A DNA stretch of 64,000 nucleotides, from positions 388,479 to 452,478 of the forward strand of contig NZ_JASAMB010000002.1 in NCBI RefSeq assembly GCF_029948125.1, in the 5' to 3' direction. Shown here in pieces: positions 1 to 9,200 of the stretch. Each line of letters starts with the position of its first letter. Within the stretch, counting starts at the first letter, position 1. The notes beneath the pieces are model-generated. The model worked only from the letters and a program-made list of their open reading frames with translations. It was not told where the DNA came from and ran no database searches. A program made the translations under genes and the position numbers. The stretch is from Catellatospora sp. KI3 (GTDB lineage Bacteria > Actinomycetota > Actinomycetes > Mycobacteriales > Micromonosporaceae).

Positions 1-52
1 CAGCCGCGCCGGGCGAGTAGGTCCGGTACGCGGCCACACCTCGTGCGATGTG

Positions 53-74
53 GCCACACCCTATGCGGTGTGGC
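53..74. promoter_or_regulatory. Perfect 8-bp inverted repeat upstream of the DUF255 gene
   Basis: GCCACACC (53-60) and GGTGTGGC (67-74) are perfect complements around a 6-nt spacer. A further copy of the half-site CCACACC lies at about 34-40. This could be an operator or a hairpin in the leader of the following gene, or the terminator of a gene lying left of the window. The stretch 1-177 otherwise holds no gene that I can support. Confidence 0.3.
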
Positions 75-177
75 GCGTTGCGACGAAACCTCAGCCGGCC
101 GGGCGGTGGCGCTGGCGCCGGTGAGGAAGGCAACCCGACCGGGCCTGGCGAGATCGTCGGTGTGAGAGAGTGGTCGG

Positions 178-2190
178 GTGAATCGGCTCGCCAGCGCGAC
201 CTCGCCGTACCTGCTCCAGCACGCCGACAACCCGGTGCACTGGTGGCCGTGGAGTGACGAGGCGTTCGAGGAGGCCAGGCGCCGCGACGTGCCGGTGCTG
301 ATCTCGGTCGGCTACGCCGCGTGCCATTGGTGCCACGTGATGGCGCACGAGTCGTTCGAGGACCAGGCGATCGGTGACCTGGTCAACGCGAACTTCGTCG
401 CGATCAAGGTGGACCGCGAGGAGCGCCCCGACGTCGACGCGGTGTACATGGCGGCGACGCAGGCGATGACGCGGCAGGGCGGCTGGCCGATGACGGTCTT
501 CGCGACGCCGGACGGCAAGCCGTTCGTGTGCGGCACCTACTACCCGAAGGCGCAGTTCGGGCTGCTGCTGACCCGGGTGGCCGAGGCGTGGCGGGATCAG
601 CGCGAGGCCGTGGTCGAGCAGAGCGACCTGGTGGTGGAGGCGATCGGCCAGCGGCCCGGCACGGGCAGCGGCGAGATCACCGACGAGCTGCTGGCGCACG
701 CGGTGGAGCGGCTGCGCGCCGACTACGACATCGCGCACGGCGGGTTCGGCGGGGCGCCGAAGTTCCCGCCGCACATGATCATGCTGTTTCTGCTGCGGCA
801 CTACCGGCGCACCGGCGACGAGGAGTCGCTGGAGCTGGCCCGGCACACCGGCGAGGCGATGGCGCGCGGCGGCATCCACGACCAGCTCGGCGGCGGGTTC
901 CACCGGTACGCGGTGGACGCGACGTGGACCGTGCCGCACTTCGAGAAGATGCTGTACGACAACGCGCTGCTGCTGCGGGCGTACACGGAGATCTGGCGGC
1001 TGACCGGCGACGAGATGGCGCGCCGGGTGGCCCTGGACACCGCCGCGTTCATGCTCGACGAGCTGCAGACGCCGCAGGGCGCGTTCGCCTCGGCGCTGGA
1101 CGCCGACACCGAGGGCGTCGAGGGCACCACCTACTCGTGGACGCCCGCGCAGCTGGAGGCGGTGCTGGGCGCCGACGACGCGGCGTTCGCGGCCGACCTG
1201 TTCGGGGTGACCGAGGCGGGCACGTTCGAGCACGGCAGCTCGGTGCTGGAGCTCAAGCGCGACATCGACGACACCGCCCCGGAGATCCGCGCGCGCTGGG
1301 AGCGGGTGCGGGACCTGCTGATGGCCGCCCGCCGGACCCGGCCGCAGCCCTCCCGCGACGACAAGGTGGTCGCGGCCTGGAACGGGCTGGCCATCACCGC
1401 GCTGTGCGAGCTTTGGCGCCGCTGCGTGGACACCGGCGACGACGCCGAGCGGGTGGAGACGGACTTCCGCCTGGCCGCGATCGAGGCGGGCGAGTTGCTG
1501 GCCCGGACCCACCTGGTCGACGGCAGGCTGCGGCGGGTGTCGCGGGACGGGGTCGTCGGCGAGCCGGCGGGCGTGCTGGAGGACTACGGCTGCGTGGCCG
1601 AGGCGTTCTGCGCGCTGCACCAGGTGACCGGCGACGGGCGCTGGCTGGAGCTGGCGGGCGGGCTGCTGGACTCGGCGGCGCAGCGGTTCCGCGACGGCGA
1701 GGGCGGGTTCCACGACACCGCCGACGACGCGGAGAAGCTCGTGGTCCGCCCGGCCGACCCGACCGACAACGCCACCCCGTCGGGGCTGTCGTCACTGGTG
1801 GCGGCGCTGCTGGCGTACACGGGGCTGAGCGGGGAGCCGCGCTGGCGGGAGATGGCCGAGCGGGCGCTGGGCACGGTGGTGCCGGTGCTGGCGCAGCATC
1901 CGCGCTTCGCCGGGTACGCGGCCGCCGGGGCGGAGGTGCTGCTGTCGGGGCCGTACGAGATCGCGATCGTGACCGCCGACTTCGACACCGACCCGCTGCT
2001 GCTCACGGCGCTGGAGCAGGCGCCGCCCGGCGCGGTCGTCGTGTCCGGTGCGCCGAACGCGCCCGGGGTGCCGCTGCTGGCGGGCCGCACGATGATCGAC
2101 GGCAGGTCCACCGCGTACGTGTGCCGGGGGTTCGTCTGCGACCGTCCGGTGACGACGACTGTCGAACTGACGACAATTCTCACCCAATAG
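178..2190 (+). CDS. Thioredoxin-fold DUF255 protein (YyaL/SPATA20 family)
   Basis: This is a 670-aa protein with an N-terminal thioredoxin-like domain carrying the family motif CHWC at residues 49-52. A long helical (alpha/alpha)6-barrel-like region follows, as in glycan epimerases and related enzymes, to the C-terminus. The family is widespread but its biochemical role is not settled; redox or sugar-related functions have been proposed. The GTG start at 178 is chosen because the conserved family N-terminus (SPYLLQHADNPVHW) begins ten codons later, although no strong Shine-Dalgarno is visible. Length is normal for the family. It is followed by a 78-bp gap and an unrelated gene, so it is probably transcribed alone. 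Confidence 0.9.
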   Translation: MNRLASATSPYLLQHADNPVHWWPWSDEAFEEARRRDVPVLISVGYAACHWCHVMAHESFEDQAIGDLVNANFVAIKVDREERPDVDAVYMAATQAMTRQGGWPMTVFATPDGKPFVCGTYYPKAQFGLLLTRVAEAWRDQREAVVEQSDLVVEAIGQRPGTGSGEITDELLAHAVERLRADYDIAHGGFGGAPKFPPHMIMLFLLRHYRRTGDEESLELARHTGEAMARGGIHDQLGGGFHRYAVDATWTVPHFEKMLYDNALLLRAYTEIWRLTGDEMARRVALDTAAFMLDELQTPQGAFASALDADTEGVEGTTYSWTPAQLEAVLGADDAAFAADLFGVTEAGTFEHGSSVLELKRDIDDTAPEIRARWERVRDLLMAARRTRPQPSRDDKVVAAWNGLAITALCELWRRCVDTGDDAERVETDFRLAAIEAGELLARTHLVDGRLRRVSRDGVVGEPAGVLEDYGCVAEAFCALHQVTGDGRWLELAGGLLDSAAQRFRDGEGGFHDTADDAEKLVVRPADPTDNATPSGLSSLVAALLAYTGLSGEPRWREMAERALGTVVPVLAQHPRFAGYAAAGAEVLLSGPYEIAIVTADFDTDPLLLTALEQAPPGAVVVSGAPNAPGVPLLAGRTMIDGRSTAYVCRGFVCDRPVTTTVELTTILTQ

Positions 2191-2268
2191 CACTAATTAG
2201 GCCGTCAAACGGACAATCCTGGCTAGGCTGAGGCTCCCCCCAAAGCCCCCCGCTGAGGAGATGACCGC

Positions 2269-4461
2269 ATGGCCGGCCTCGCCGCCCTGCTGAGCTTCGG
2301 CTCCGATCGCAACTCCACCGAAACGCTCACCGCGCTGTCGCGCGCGCTGGCCCCGCGCGGCTCCGAGGAGGCGCGCGGCGCGGCCGGCCCGGCCCGGCTG
2401 CTGGTCCGGGCCGCACTGCCGATCGTGCACCGCCTCGACGGCGGCGCCGTGCTGGTCCTCGACGGCATCGCCGAGCTGAGCACCCTCAACGCCCGGTACG
2501 CCGAGCGGGGGCCGGTCGGGCTGATCACCGGCGGGCAGCCGTACACCTTGGTCCTGGCCGACCCGGACGGCCTGGTGCTGGCCCGCAGCGGCGACGGCCC
2601 GCCGCTCTACTACGCCCGCACCCGCAGCGCGGTGCTCGTGGCCAGCGAGCCGACGGCGCTGCTGGCCGCCGGGGTGCCCGCCGAGCCCGACCCGGAGACC
2701 GTGCAGCGGTTCCTGGCCGTGGGCTCGTGCGACGAGGGCGCGGCGACCTTCTTCGACGGCGTCCGGCGGGTGCTGCCCGGCCAGGTGGTCGAGATCGGGC
2801 GCGGGCAGGCCGACAACTGGTCGGTGCGGGCCCATCCGCCGGTACGCGGCCGCGGCCCCGCCCCGTCCGGCCGGCTCGCCCTGCTGGAGGCCCTCGGCCA
2901 GGACCGGGTCGGGGTGCTGCTCGGCCCAGGCCTGCCCGGCGCCGCCGTGCTCGGCACCGCGCTGTCCGAGCGCGTCGACGCCCGGGGCCTGCCCGTCTAC
3001 TCGGTCACCTTCCCCGGCCTGCCCAGCGACTCCTCCGCGTACGCCGCGGCGCTGCTCGGGCCGCTGGCCGACAGCACCGTGCGGCACCGGTCGCTGCCGT
3101 TCTTCACCGACGACATCGACGTCGACGCCTTCCTCGCCGACGTCGGCGAACCCGTGCCCGACCTGGCCGGCTACCTGTGCTGGGCGGTCGCGCGGGCCAG
3201 CGGCGGCGAGGTCGACGCGCTGCTGTGCAGCACCGGCTGGAGCGGGCCCGCCAACCACCTGCCCCGCCTGTCCGACCGGGTCGCCGCCCGCTACGGCGTG
3301 ACCCTGCGCTTCCCGTACCGCGAGCTGGAGACCACCGACGAGGCGCTGCGCGCCGAACTGCGCTCGCTGGCCGAGCGCACCCTGCCGCCGACCTCGGCGC
3401 GCACGGCGCTCGCCGCCGGGAACGGCCCGCTGGAGCCGCCGCTGGCCGAGGTGCTGCTGCGGCTGCGGGCCGAGGTGATCGGCGCCCTGCTCTACCCGCG
3501 CCACGGGCCCACCGACCACGCGGGACTGGCCGCGATGCAGGAGCTGACCGGCGCGCTCGCGGCCGAGACCGACCGGCTGTGGCGGCGGTACGTGCTGGAG
3601 CGCTGGCTGCACACCGTCGTCGGGCCGTACCGGCGCCCGGTCGCGGCCGTGCCCGCCGCCCGCCCCGCGCCGAACCGCGCGCCCGCCGCCCCGACCGCCA
3701 CCGCCGACGGGCAGGACTGGCTGCTGCACGCGCTCACCACCGAGCCGGTCGTCGCGGGCGACCGCATCGCGGAGAAGATCGCCTGGTACGTCGCCGAGTT
3801 CGCCCTCGGCGCCGACAAGCCGACCCGGCAGGCCCTGCGCCAGCCCTGGCACCTGCTCGTGGCGGCCAAGCCCGTCGCCGTCGCGCAAGGACTGGCCCGG
3901 CCGGTCTGGGACATCCGCCCCGGCCCGGTCGCCCAGGGCCTGGCCCGGCTGGCCGGGTCCGGCGCCGGGCGCGTCGACCCGTGGACCGTGCAGGTGGCCC
4001 TTGAGCACGGCGGTGCCGCCCGGCTCGGCGCGGCCGCGCTCTGCGTCCGGCTGGGCCACCGCGCCTGGGCCGACCAGCTCGCCGGGCCGCTGGTCCGCTC
4101 GGTCTGCCCGCCCCGCGAGCACGCCTGCGCCCCCGCGCACCTGGCCGTGGTGCCGCCGCCGCGCCAGCCGCAGCGGGTCGCCGAGGAGATCGCCGCCGCC
4201 CTGCGCAAGGGCCTGCCCGCCGACGTGTACGCCGCGCTGTCCGGCTGCGCCGTCGTCGGGGTCGGCACGGGCGGCATGCGGCTGCTCGGCTGGTCGCGGC
4301 CCGGCGAGCCGCCCGCCGCGCTGCTGGGCGCGCTGTGCGCCGACAACCCGTTCGGGCAGGACGACCGGCGTACCCCGCTGGTGCTGGCGCTGGCCAAGCC
4401 CCGGCAGGTGGCCCAGTCCACTGGCCGCAAGGGCGGTCGGCCTGCGGCGAAGCGGCGCTGA
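2269..4461 (+). CDS. Degenerate asparagine-synthetase-like protein with extra C-terminal domain
   Basis: This 730-aa protein has an N-terminal half laid out like asparagine synthetase B: a class II amidotransferase-like domain (about 1-190) and a synthase-like domain (about 200-450). The essential residues are missing. Residue 2 is Ala instead of the catalytic Cys, and the ATP-binding SGGxDS loop is replaced by [10 protein letters not shown]. After a Pro/Ala linker (about 460-485), residues 490-725 form another domain. Its pattern (PWHLLVAAK, then [12 protein letters not shown]) weakly resembles the F420-0:glutamate ligase fold; that is my inference. The start has a GAGGAG Shine-Dalgarno 8 nt upstream, and TAGGCT at 2224-2229 is a plausible -10. 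A role as a pseudoenzyme or altered ligase is possible; function is unknown. Confidence 0.6.
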   Translation: MAGLAALLSFGSDRNSTETLTALSRALAPRGSEEARGAAGPARLLVRAALPIVHRLDGGAVLVLDGIAELSTLNARYAERGPVGLITGGQPYTLVLADPDGLVLARSGDGPPLYYARTRSAVLVASEPTALLAAGVPAEPDPETVQRFLAVGSCDEGAATFFDGVRRVLPGQVVEIGRGQADNWSVRAHPPVRGRGPAPSGRLALLEALGQDRVGVLLGPGLPGAAVLGTALSERVDARGLPVYSVTFPGLPSDSSAYAAALLGPLADSTVRHRSLPFFTDDIDVDAFLADVGEPVPDLAGYLCWAVARASGGEVDALLCSTGWSGPANHLPRLSDRVAARYGVTLRFPYRELETTDEALRAELRSLAERTLPPTSARTALAAGNGPLEPPLAEVLLRLRAEVIGALLYPRHGPTDHAGLAAMQELTGALAAETDRLWRRYVLERWLHTVVGPYRRPVAAVPAARPAPNRAPAAPTATADGQDWLLHALTTEPVVAGDRIAEKIAWYVAEFALGADKPTRQALRQPWHLLVAAKPVAVAQGLARPVWDIRPGPVAQGLARLAGSGAGRVDPWTVQVALEHGGAARLGAAALCVRLGHRAWADQLAGPLVRSVCPPREHACAPAHLAVVPPPRQPQRVAEEIAAALRKGLPADVYAALSGCAVVGVGTGGMRLLGWSRPGEPPAALLGALCADNPFGQDDRRTPLVLALAKPRQVAQSTGRKGGRPAAKRR

Positions 4462-4476
4462 CTAGACTTCGCGGCG

Positions 4477-5619
4477 ATGGACACGCGCACCGGACTCCCT
4501 GTCGTCGGCATGATCGGCGGCGGCCAGCTCGCCCGTATGACCCACCAGGCGGCGATCGCCCTCGGTCAATCACTGCGGGTGCTCGCCACCGACCCGGACG
4601 AATCCGCCGCCCTCGTCGCGGCCGACGTGCAGCTCGGGCGGCATACCGACCTGGCCGCGCTGCGCGACTTCGCCAAGTCGTGCGACGTGGTCACGTTCGA
4701 CCACGAGCACGTGCCCGGCGAGCACATCCGGGCCCTGGCCGCCGAGGGCCACAAGGTCTTCCCCGGCGCCGACGCGCTGCACTACGCCCAGGACAAGCAC
4801 GCGATGCGGCGCAGGCTCAGCGAACTCGGCGCGCCCGTGCCGCGCTGGGCGCCGCTGCGCACCGCCGCCGAGCTGGTCGAGTTCGGGCTGCCCGCGGTCG
4901 TGAAGACGGCCCGCGGCGGCTACGACGGCCGCGGCGTCTTCGTCGTGTCGGACCCCGCCGAGATCACCGACCTGCTGGCCAGCGGCGCCGAGCTGATCGT
5001 CGAGGAGAAGGCGGCGCTGCGCCGCGAACTCGCGGTCCAGGTGGCCCGCTCGCCGTACGGCCAGGTCGCCGTGTACCCGGTGGTGGAGACCGTGCAGCGC
5101 GACGGCATCTGCGTCGAGGTGCTGGCCCCGGCGCCCGACCTGGCCGAGGACACGGCGCTGGAGGCGCAGCAGCTGGCCATCCGGATCGCCAACGAGCTGG
5201 GCGTCGTCGGTCTGCTCGCGGTCGAGCTGTTCGAGACGCCGGACGGGCTGGTGATCAACGAGCTGGCGATGCGGCCGCACAACTCCGGGCACTGGACCAT
5301 CGAGGGGGCCCGCACCTCGCAGTTCGAGCAGCACCTGCGGGCCGTGCTCGACTACCCGATGGGCGACACCTCGCTGGCCGCCCCGGCCGTGGTCATGGTC
5401 AACGTGCTCGGCGGGCCCGAGGGCGGCATCGGCATCGACGAGCGGGTGCACCATCTGATGGCCGCCGAGCCGGGGGTCAAGCTGCACCTGTACGGCAAGC
5501 AGACCCGGCCCGGCCGCAAGATCGGCCATGTCACGGCGCTGGGCGCCGACCTCGACGACTGCCGGGCCCGCGCGGCCCGGGCGGCGCACTGGCTCACCTA
5601 CGGAAAGGCGATGTCATGA
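4477..5619 (+). CDS. purK: 5-(carboxyamino)imidazole ribonucleotide synthase PurK
   Basis: This 380-aa ATP-grasp enzyme makes N5-CAIR from AIR, bicarbonate and ATP in de novo purine synthesis. The N-terminal GGGQLARM loop, the ATP-grasp segment [12 protein letters not shown] and the [14 protein letters not shown] stretch are typical. There is no Shine-Dalgarno before the ATG, but TAGACT lies at 4463-4468, eight bases before the start, so the message may be leaderless. Its last four bases overlap the start of purE, which indicates translational coupling. Confidence 0.97.
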   Translation: MDTRTGLPVVGMIGGGQLARMTHQAAIALGQSLRVLATDPDESAALVAADVQLGRHTDLAALRDFAKSCDVVTFDHEHVPGEHIRALAAEGHKVFPGADALHYAQDKHAMRRRLSELGAPVPRWAPLRTAAELVEFGLPAVVKTARGGYDGRGVFVVSDPAEITDLLASGAELIVEEKAALRRELAVQVARSPYGQVAVYPVVETVQRDGICVEVLAPAPDLAEDTALEAQQLAIRIANELGVVGLLAVELFETPDGLVINELAMRPHNSGHWTIEGARTSQFEQHLRAVLDYPMGDTSLAAPAVVMVNVLGGPEGGIGIDERVHHLMAAEPGVKLHLYGKQTRPGRKIGHVTALGADLDDCRARAARAAHWLTYGKAMS

Positions 5620-6116
5620 CCGAGGCGACGCCGCAGGTAGCGGTGATCATGGGTTCGGACTCGGACTGGCCGGTGATGCGCGGGGCCGCCGAGGCGCTGA
5701 CCGAGTTCGGCGTGGAGTTCGAGGTGCGGGTCGTGTCGGCGCACCGTACGCCCCACTTCATGCTGGAGTACGCCGGTGCCGCCGTCGACCGCGGCCTCAA
5801 GGTGATCATCGCGGGGGCGGGTGGGGCCGCCCACCTGCCGGGCATGGTCGCCTCGGCCACGCCGCTGCCGGTGATCGGGGTGCCGGTGCCGCTGAAGTAC
5901 CTCGACGGGATGGACTCGCTGATGTCCATCGTGCAGATGCCCGCCGGGATCCCGGTCGCGACGGTGTCGATCGCCGGGGCGCGCAACGCCGGGCTGCTCG
6001 CGGTGCGGATGCTCGGCATGCACGACGCCACGCTGCAGGCCAAGCTGACCGACTACGCCCACGCGCTGACGGAACTGGTCGCCGAGAAGGACAAGGCGCT
6101 CCGCGCCACCCTCTGA
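5616..6116 (+). CDS. purE: 5-(carboxyamino)imidazole ribonucleotide mutase PurE
   Basis: This 166-aa class I PurE converts N5-CAIR to CAIR, the step after PurK. The family signatures are GSDSDW near residue 15, SAHRTP, and [11 protein letters not shown]. The ATG overlaps the purK stop codon (ATGA at 5616-5619), and a purine-rich GGAAAGG lies just upstream inside purK. The purK-purE pair is the usual actinobacterial arrangement. The gene ends before palindromic repeat A1. Confidence 0.98.
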   Translation: MTEATPQVAVIMGSDSDWPVMRGAAEALTEFGVEFEVRVVSAHRTPHFMLEYAGAAVDRGLKVIIAGAGGAAHLPGMVASATPLPVIGVPVPLKYLDGMDSLMSIVQMPAGIPVATVSIAGARNAGLLAVRMLGMHDATLQAKLTDYAHALTELVAEKDKALRATL

Positions 6117-6168
6117 CCCGACCCGGCCGGTGACCTCGGCCGGGCTGCCTGCCCACCCGTCTTAGCAT

Positions 6169-6229
6169 TGACGCTGGCCTATCTAGAGGACGGATTTCCG
6201 AAAATCGTCTTCTAGATAGGCCAGCGTCG
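6169..6229. repeat. Palindromic repeat A1
   Basis: First of four copies of a roughly 60-bp imperfect palindrome. The outer arms GACGCTGGCCTATCTAGA and TCTAGATAGGCCAGCGTC are perfectly complementary (18 bp), and the inner part is nearly so, with the loop containing CGAAAA. It lies between the convergent purE and the large membrane protein gene. Other copies are at 36788, 46796 and 52836. It may act as a bidirectional terminator or be a REP-like element. Confidence 0.9.
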
Positions 6230-6244
6230 ACAAAAAGGCGGGAC

Positions 6245-6270
6245 GGGGCGGGGCGGGGCGGGGCTGGGGG
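6245..6270. repeat. Tandem GGGGC run (4 units) next to repeat A1
   Basis: Four GGGGC units (6245-6264) followed by TGGGGG end exactly where the minus-strand stop codon of the membrane protein begins. The run could form a G-quadruplex on the plus strand. A five-unit run accompanies repeat A4 at 52909-52933. Confidence 0.85.
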
Positions 6271-9200
6271 TCAGCGCATCTGGTTGTAGCGGTCGGTGGC
6301 TTGGCGGCGGCGTTCGTTGTTGGCGCCGAGGATGATCAGCACGATGCCGCCGATGAGGACGCCGAGCCACGTGTAGCCCACCAGCGTCAGCGCGTGCAGC
6401 GCGGTGATCACCGTGACCGCCGCGCCGATCGCCACCGGCGCCTGCTGCCGCCGCTGCGAGCCCAGGATCAGCGTCAGGATGCCCGCGACCAGCAGCCCGA
6501 CCTCCCGGATCGGGTTCGTGTCGGTCACCAGCACCACGATCACCGTCGGCCCGAACGCCGCGACCAGCGCCGGGCCGTACGCCGCCCAGCTGCCCAACTG
6601 CGGCCGCTGCCGCAGCTCCAGCAGCCCCACGCCGAGCGCGAGCAGCGCGAACGGCAGCGTGTACGCCTCCGGCAGCGCCACCGATGCGGTTCGCATGATC
6701 AGCCACCAGGCGGCGATCTCGCTGGCCGCCGCGGCCCAGAACAGGATGCGCCGCTCCAGTTGCGGCCGCTGCGCCCGGGTGGCCGCGATGCCGAGCACCG
6801 CACCCCAGCCGACCAGCAGCGCCGCGGCGTGCGTGGTCGACCGGGAGGCCAGCGCCAGGCCGATCGCGCCGGCGGCGTACCCGGCCCACTCGACGGCACT
6901 CGCCTCGCGCAGCGCCTCGGTCCGCTGGAAGCGCGGGTGCAGCGCGGTGCCCACGATCAGCACGGCGCCGACCGCCAGCACCCCGAACGCCGACCACTCC
7001 GGCCGCGCCCCGATCTCCAGGCTCACCGTCAGCACGAAGAGCTCGGCGGCCAGCGCGCCGCCCAGCCAGCCGAGGATGCGGGCGGGCTGCGACTGGCCGC
7101 CGAGCGCGGCGGCCGCGCCGACCGCGATCGCGCCGCCGAAGGTGAAGATGGTCAGCGCCGGGGTGGCCAGGGCGCCCGCGAGTCCGGCCCCGCCCGCGAC
7201 GAGGCCGATGACCAGCACCGCGACCCGTGCGGCGCGGACCGCCCGGTCGCTGTCGTCGCTGGACGGCGGATCGGTCAGGGCGACGCTGAGCATGCACACC
7301 GTGAACACGGCCAGGGCCGCGAGCACCCCGGCGGGCCAGGCCAGGTCCAGGCTGACCGGGGTGATCAGCAGGGTGATCGCGGCGCCGGGCACGACCACGG
7401 AGACGGCGCGGGTCGGTCCGCCGCCGAACCCGATCGCGGCGATCGCGGCGGCGATGGTGAGCAGCAGCGCGGTGAGGGCGGCGGCGACGTCGACGGTGCT
7501 GGGGGCGGGCGGCGGCGGGCCCTGCCAGATCGCGCCGAGGCTCTGGTACGGCCGGATGAGCGCCGCCTGCAGCGCCGGGGCCAGCGACACCAGCGCGATC
7601 GCGGCGGGCGCGACCGACGCGGCCAGGGCCATGGCCCCGGGGTACGACGGCCAGTTGCGGGTCCGCTCGAGCAGCTGTGCGCCGCCCTCGAAGTTGATCT
7701 TCCAGCGCTGCGGCCCGGTGGCCTCGCCGCGCCGACGCCACTGGCGCGGTGCCGCGGGCGCCAGGCCGAGCTGGGCGCGGGTGGTGGTGCGCAGCAGTTC
7801 GGCGAGCACGACGAGCAGCACCGCCGCGGCCGCGTACAGCCCGGCGGGGTGGCCGGTCGGCAGCGCGAACAGCGCCACCACCGTGCTCGACACCGCCACG
7901 CCCACGGTGCACCACCCGAGGTACGCCGCGACGTGCCGGCGGGCCGCCGCGAACGCCGCCAGCGCGATGCTGACCCCGCCCAGCGCGGCGGTCAGGATGA
8001 TCTCGGAGCCGTTGCCCGCGGTCGCCGCGAGCGCGGCCAGGGCCGCCGGGGCGGCCAGCAGCACCCCGGCCGTACCGGTGCCGCCCATCACCTCGACGTG
8101 GCCGGGCGGCTGCGTCCCGTCCGCGGCTGCCCGCCGGGTGACCAGCACCGACATCAGCACCAGTGCCGCCGAGACCAGCGCCACCATGGCCAGCGCAGCC
8201 GTGGTGGTCCACGGCCGGACCAGGCTCGCCCCGAGCGCGTGCAGGGACACGGCCACGGCCACCGCGAGCCGGGTGTAGCCGGCCCGGGCGTCCTCGGCGA
8301 TCACCGCCGCGATGGCGTACCCGGTGGCGATGGCCAGGCCGAGCACGATCGGTGCCCACCAGGGCCAGCCCAGCGCGGCCGGGGTGCCGACGGTCGCCAG
8401 CACCACCGCGACCGCGGCGACGTGGTAGTTGCGGGGCGCGGGCAGCACGACCGCCGCCGCAGCGGCGAGCACAAGCAGCGCCACCGGCCCCTGCCAGCCG
8501 AAACCGACGGCGGCATCGGCCTGGGCGAGCTCGGCCGACCACAGCTCGCCCGGCCTGGCCAGCGCCCGGACGCCCCCGGCCAGCGCCGGGTAGCCGGCCA
8601 CGACGATGAGCACCGCCCCGGCGACCCCGGTGCCCGCGGCCGGGCCCCGGCGCAGCTCCTCCGGCAGCGACCGTACGGCCATCGCCACCACCAGCACGAT
8701 CGCCGCCGCGACCACCAGCCACGCCAACGGCACCACCTGGTACGCGATGCGCCCCAGCGCGGCGATCAGCGCCACGGTGACCGCGCCCGAGGCGATGTCG
8801 GCCCCGTCGAGCAGCCGGTCGGCCCGGCGGCCCGAGTCGATCGACGGCGCCAGCGCGAGCAGGATCGCGGCGAACAGCAGCAGCGCCCCGACGGCGGCGT
8901 CGAGTGTGGTCGCCTCGGCGGCGACGAACCCGGCGCCCGCGACGAGCAGCGTGCCGGACACGGCCCCGATCGCCAGCGGCGGCCCGATCCGGCGCTGCGC
9001 GACCAGCCGCGCCGCGACCAGGCCGAGGGTGGCGGCGCAGGCGAGCTGGGCGCAGGCCAGCGCGGCGGCCTGACCGGCGAGCGGGAACAGGGTGAGCACG
9101 CCGATGCCGATCGCGCCGGGGGCGCTGAACGCGGCGATACCGGCGGCGGTGTCACCGAGCACGGCCGCCTCCGGCGGCGCGACCACCACGCGCGGACCCA

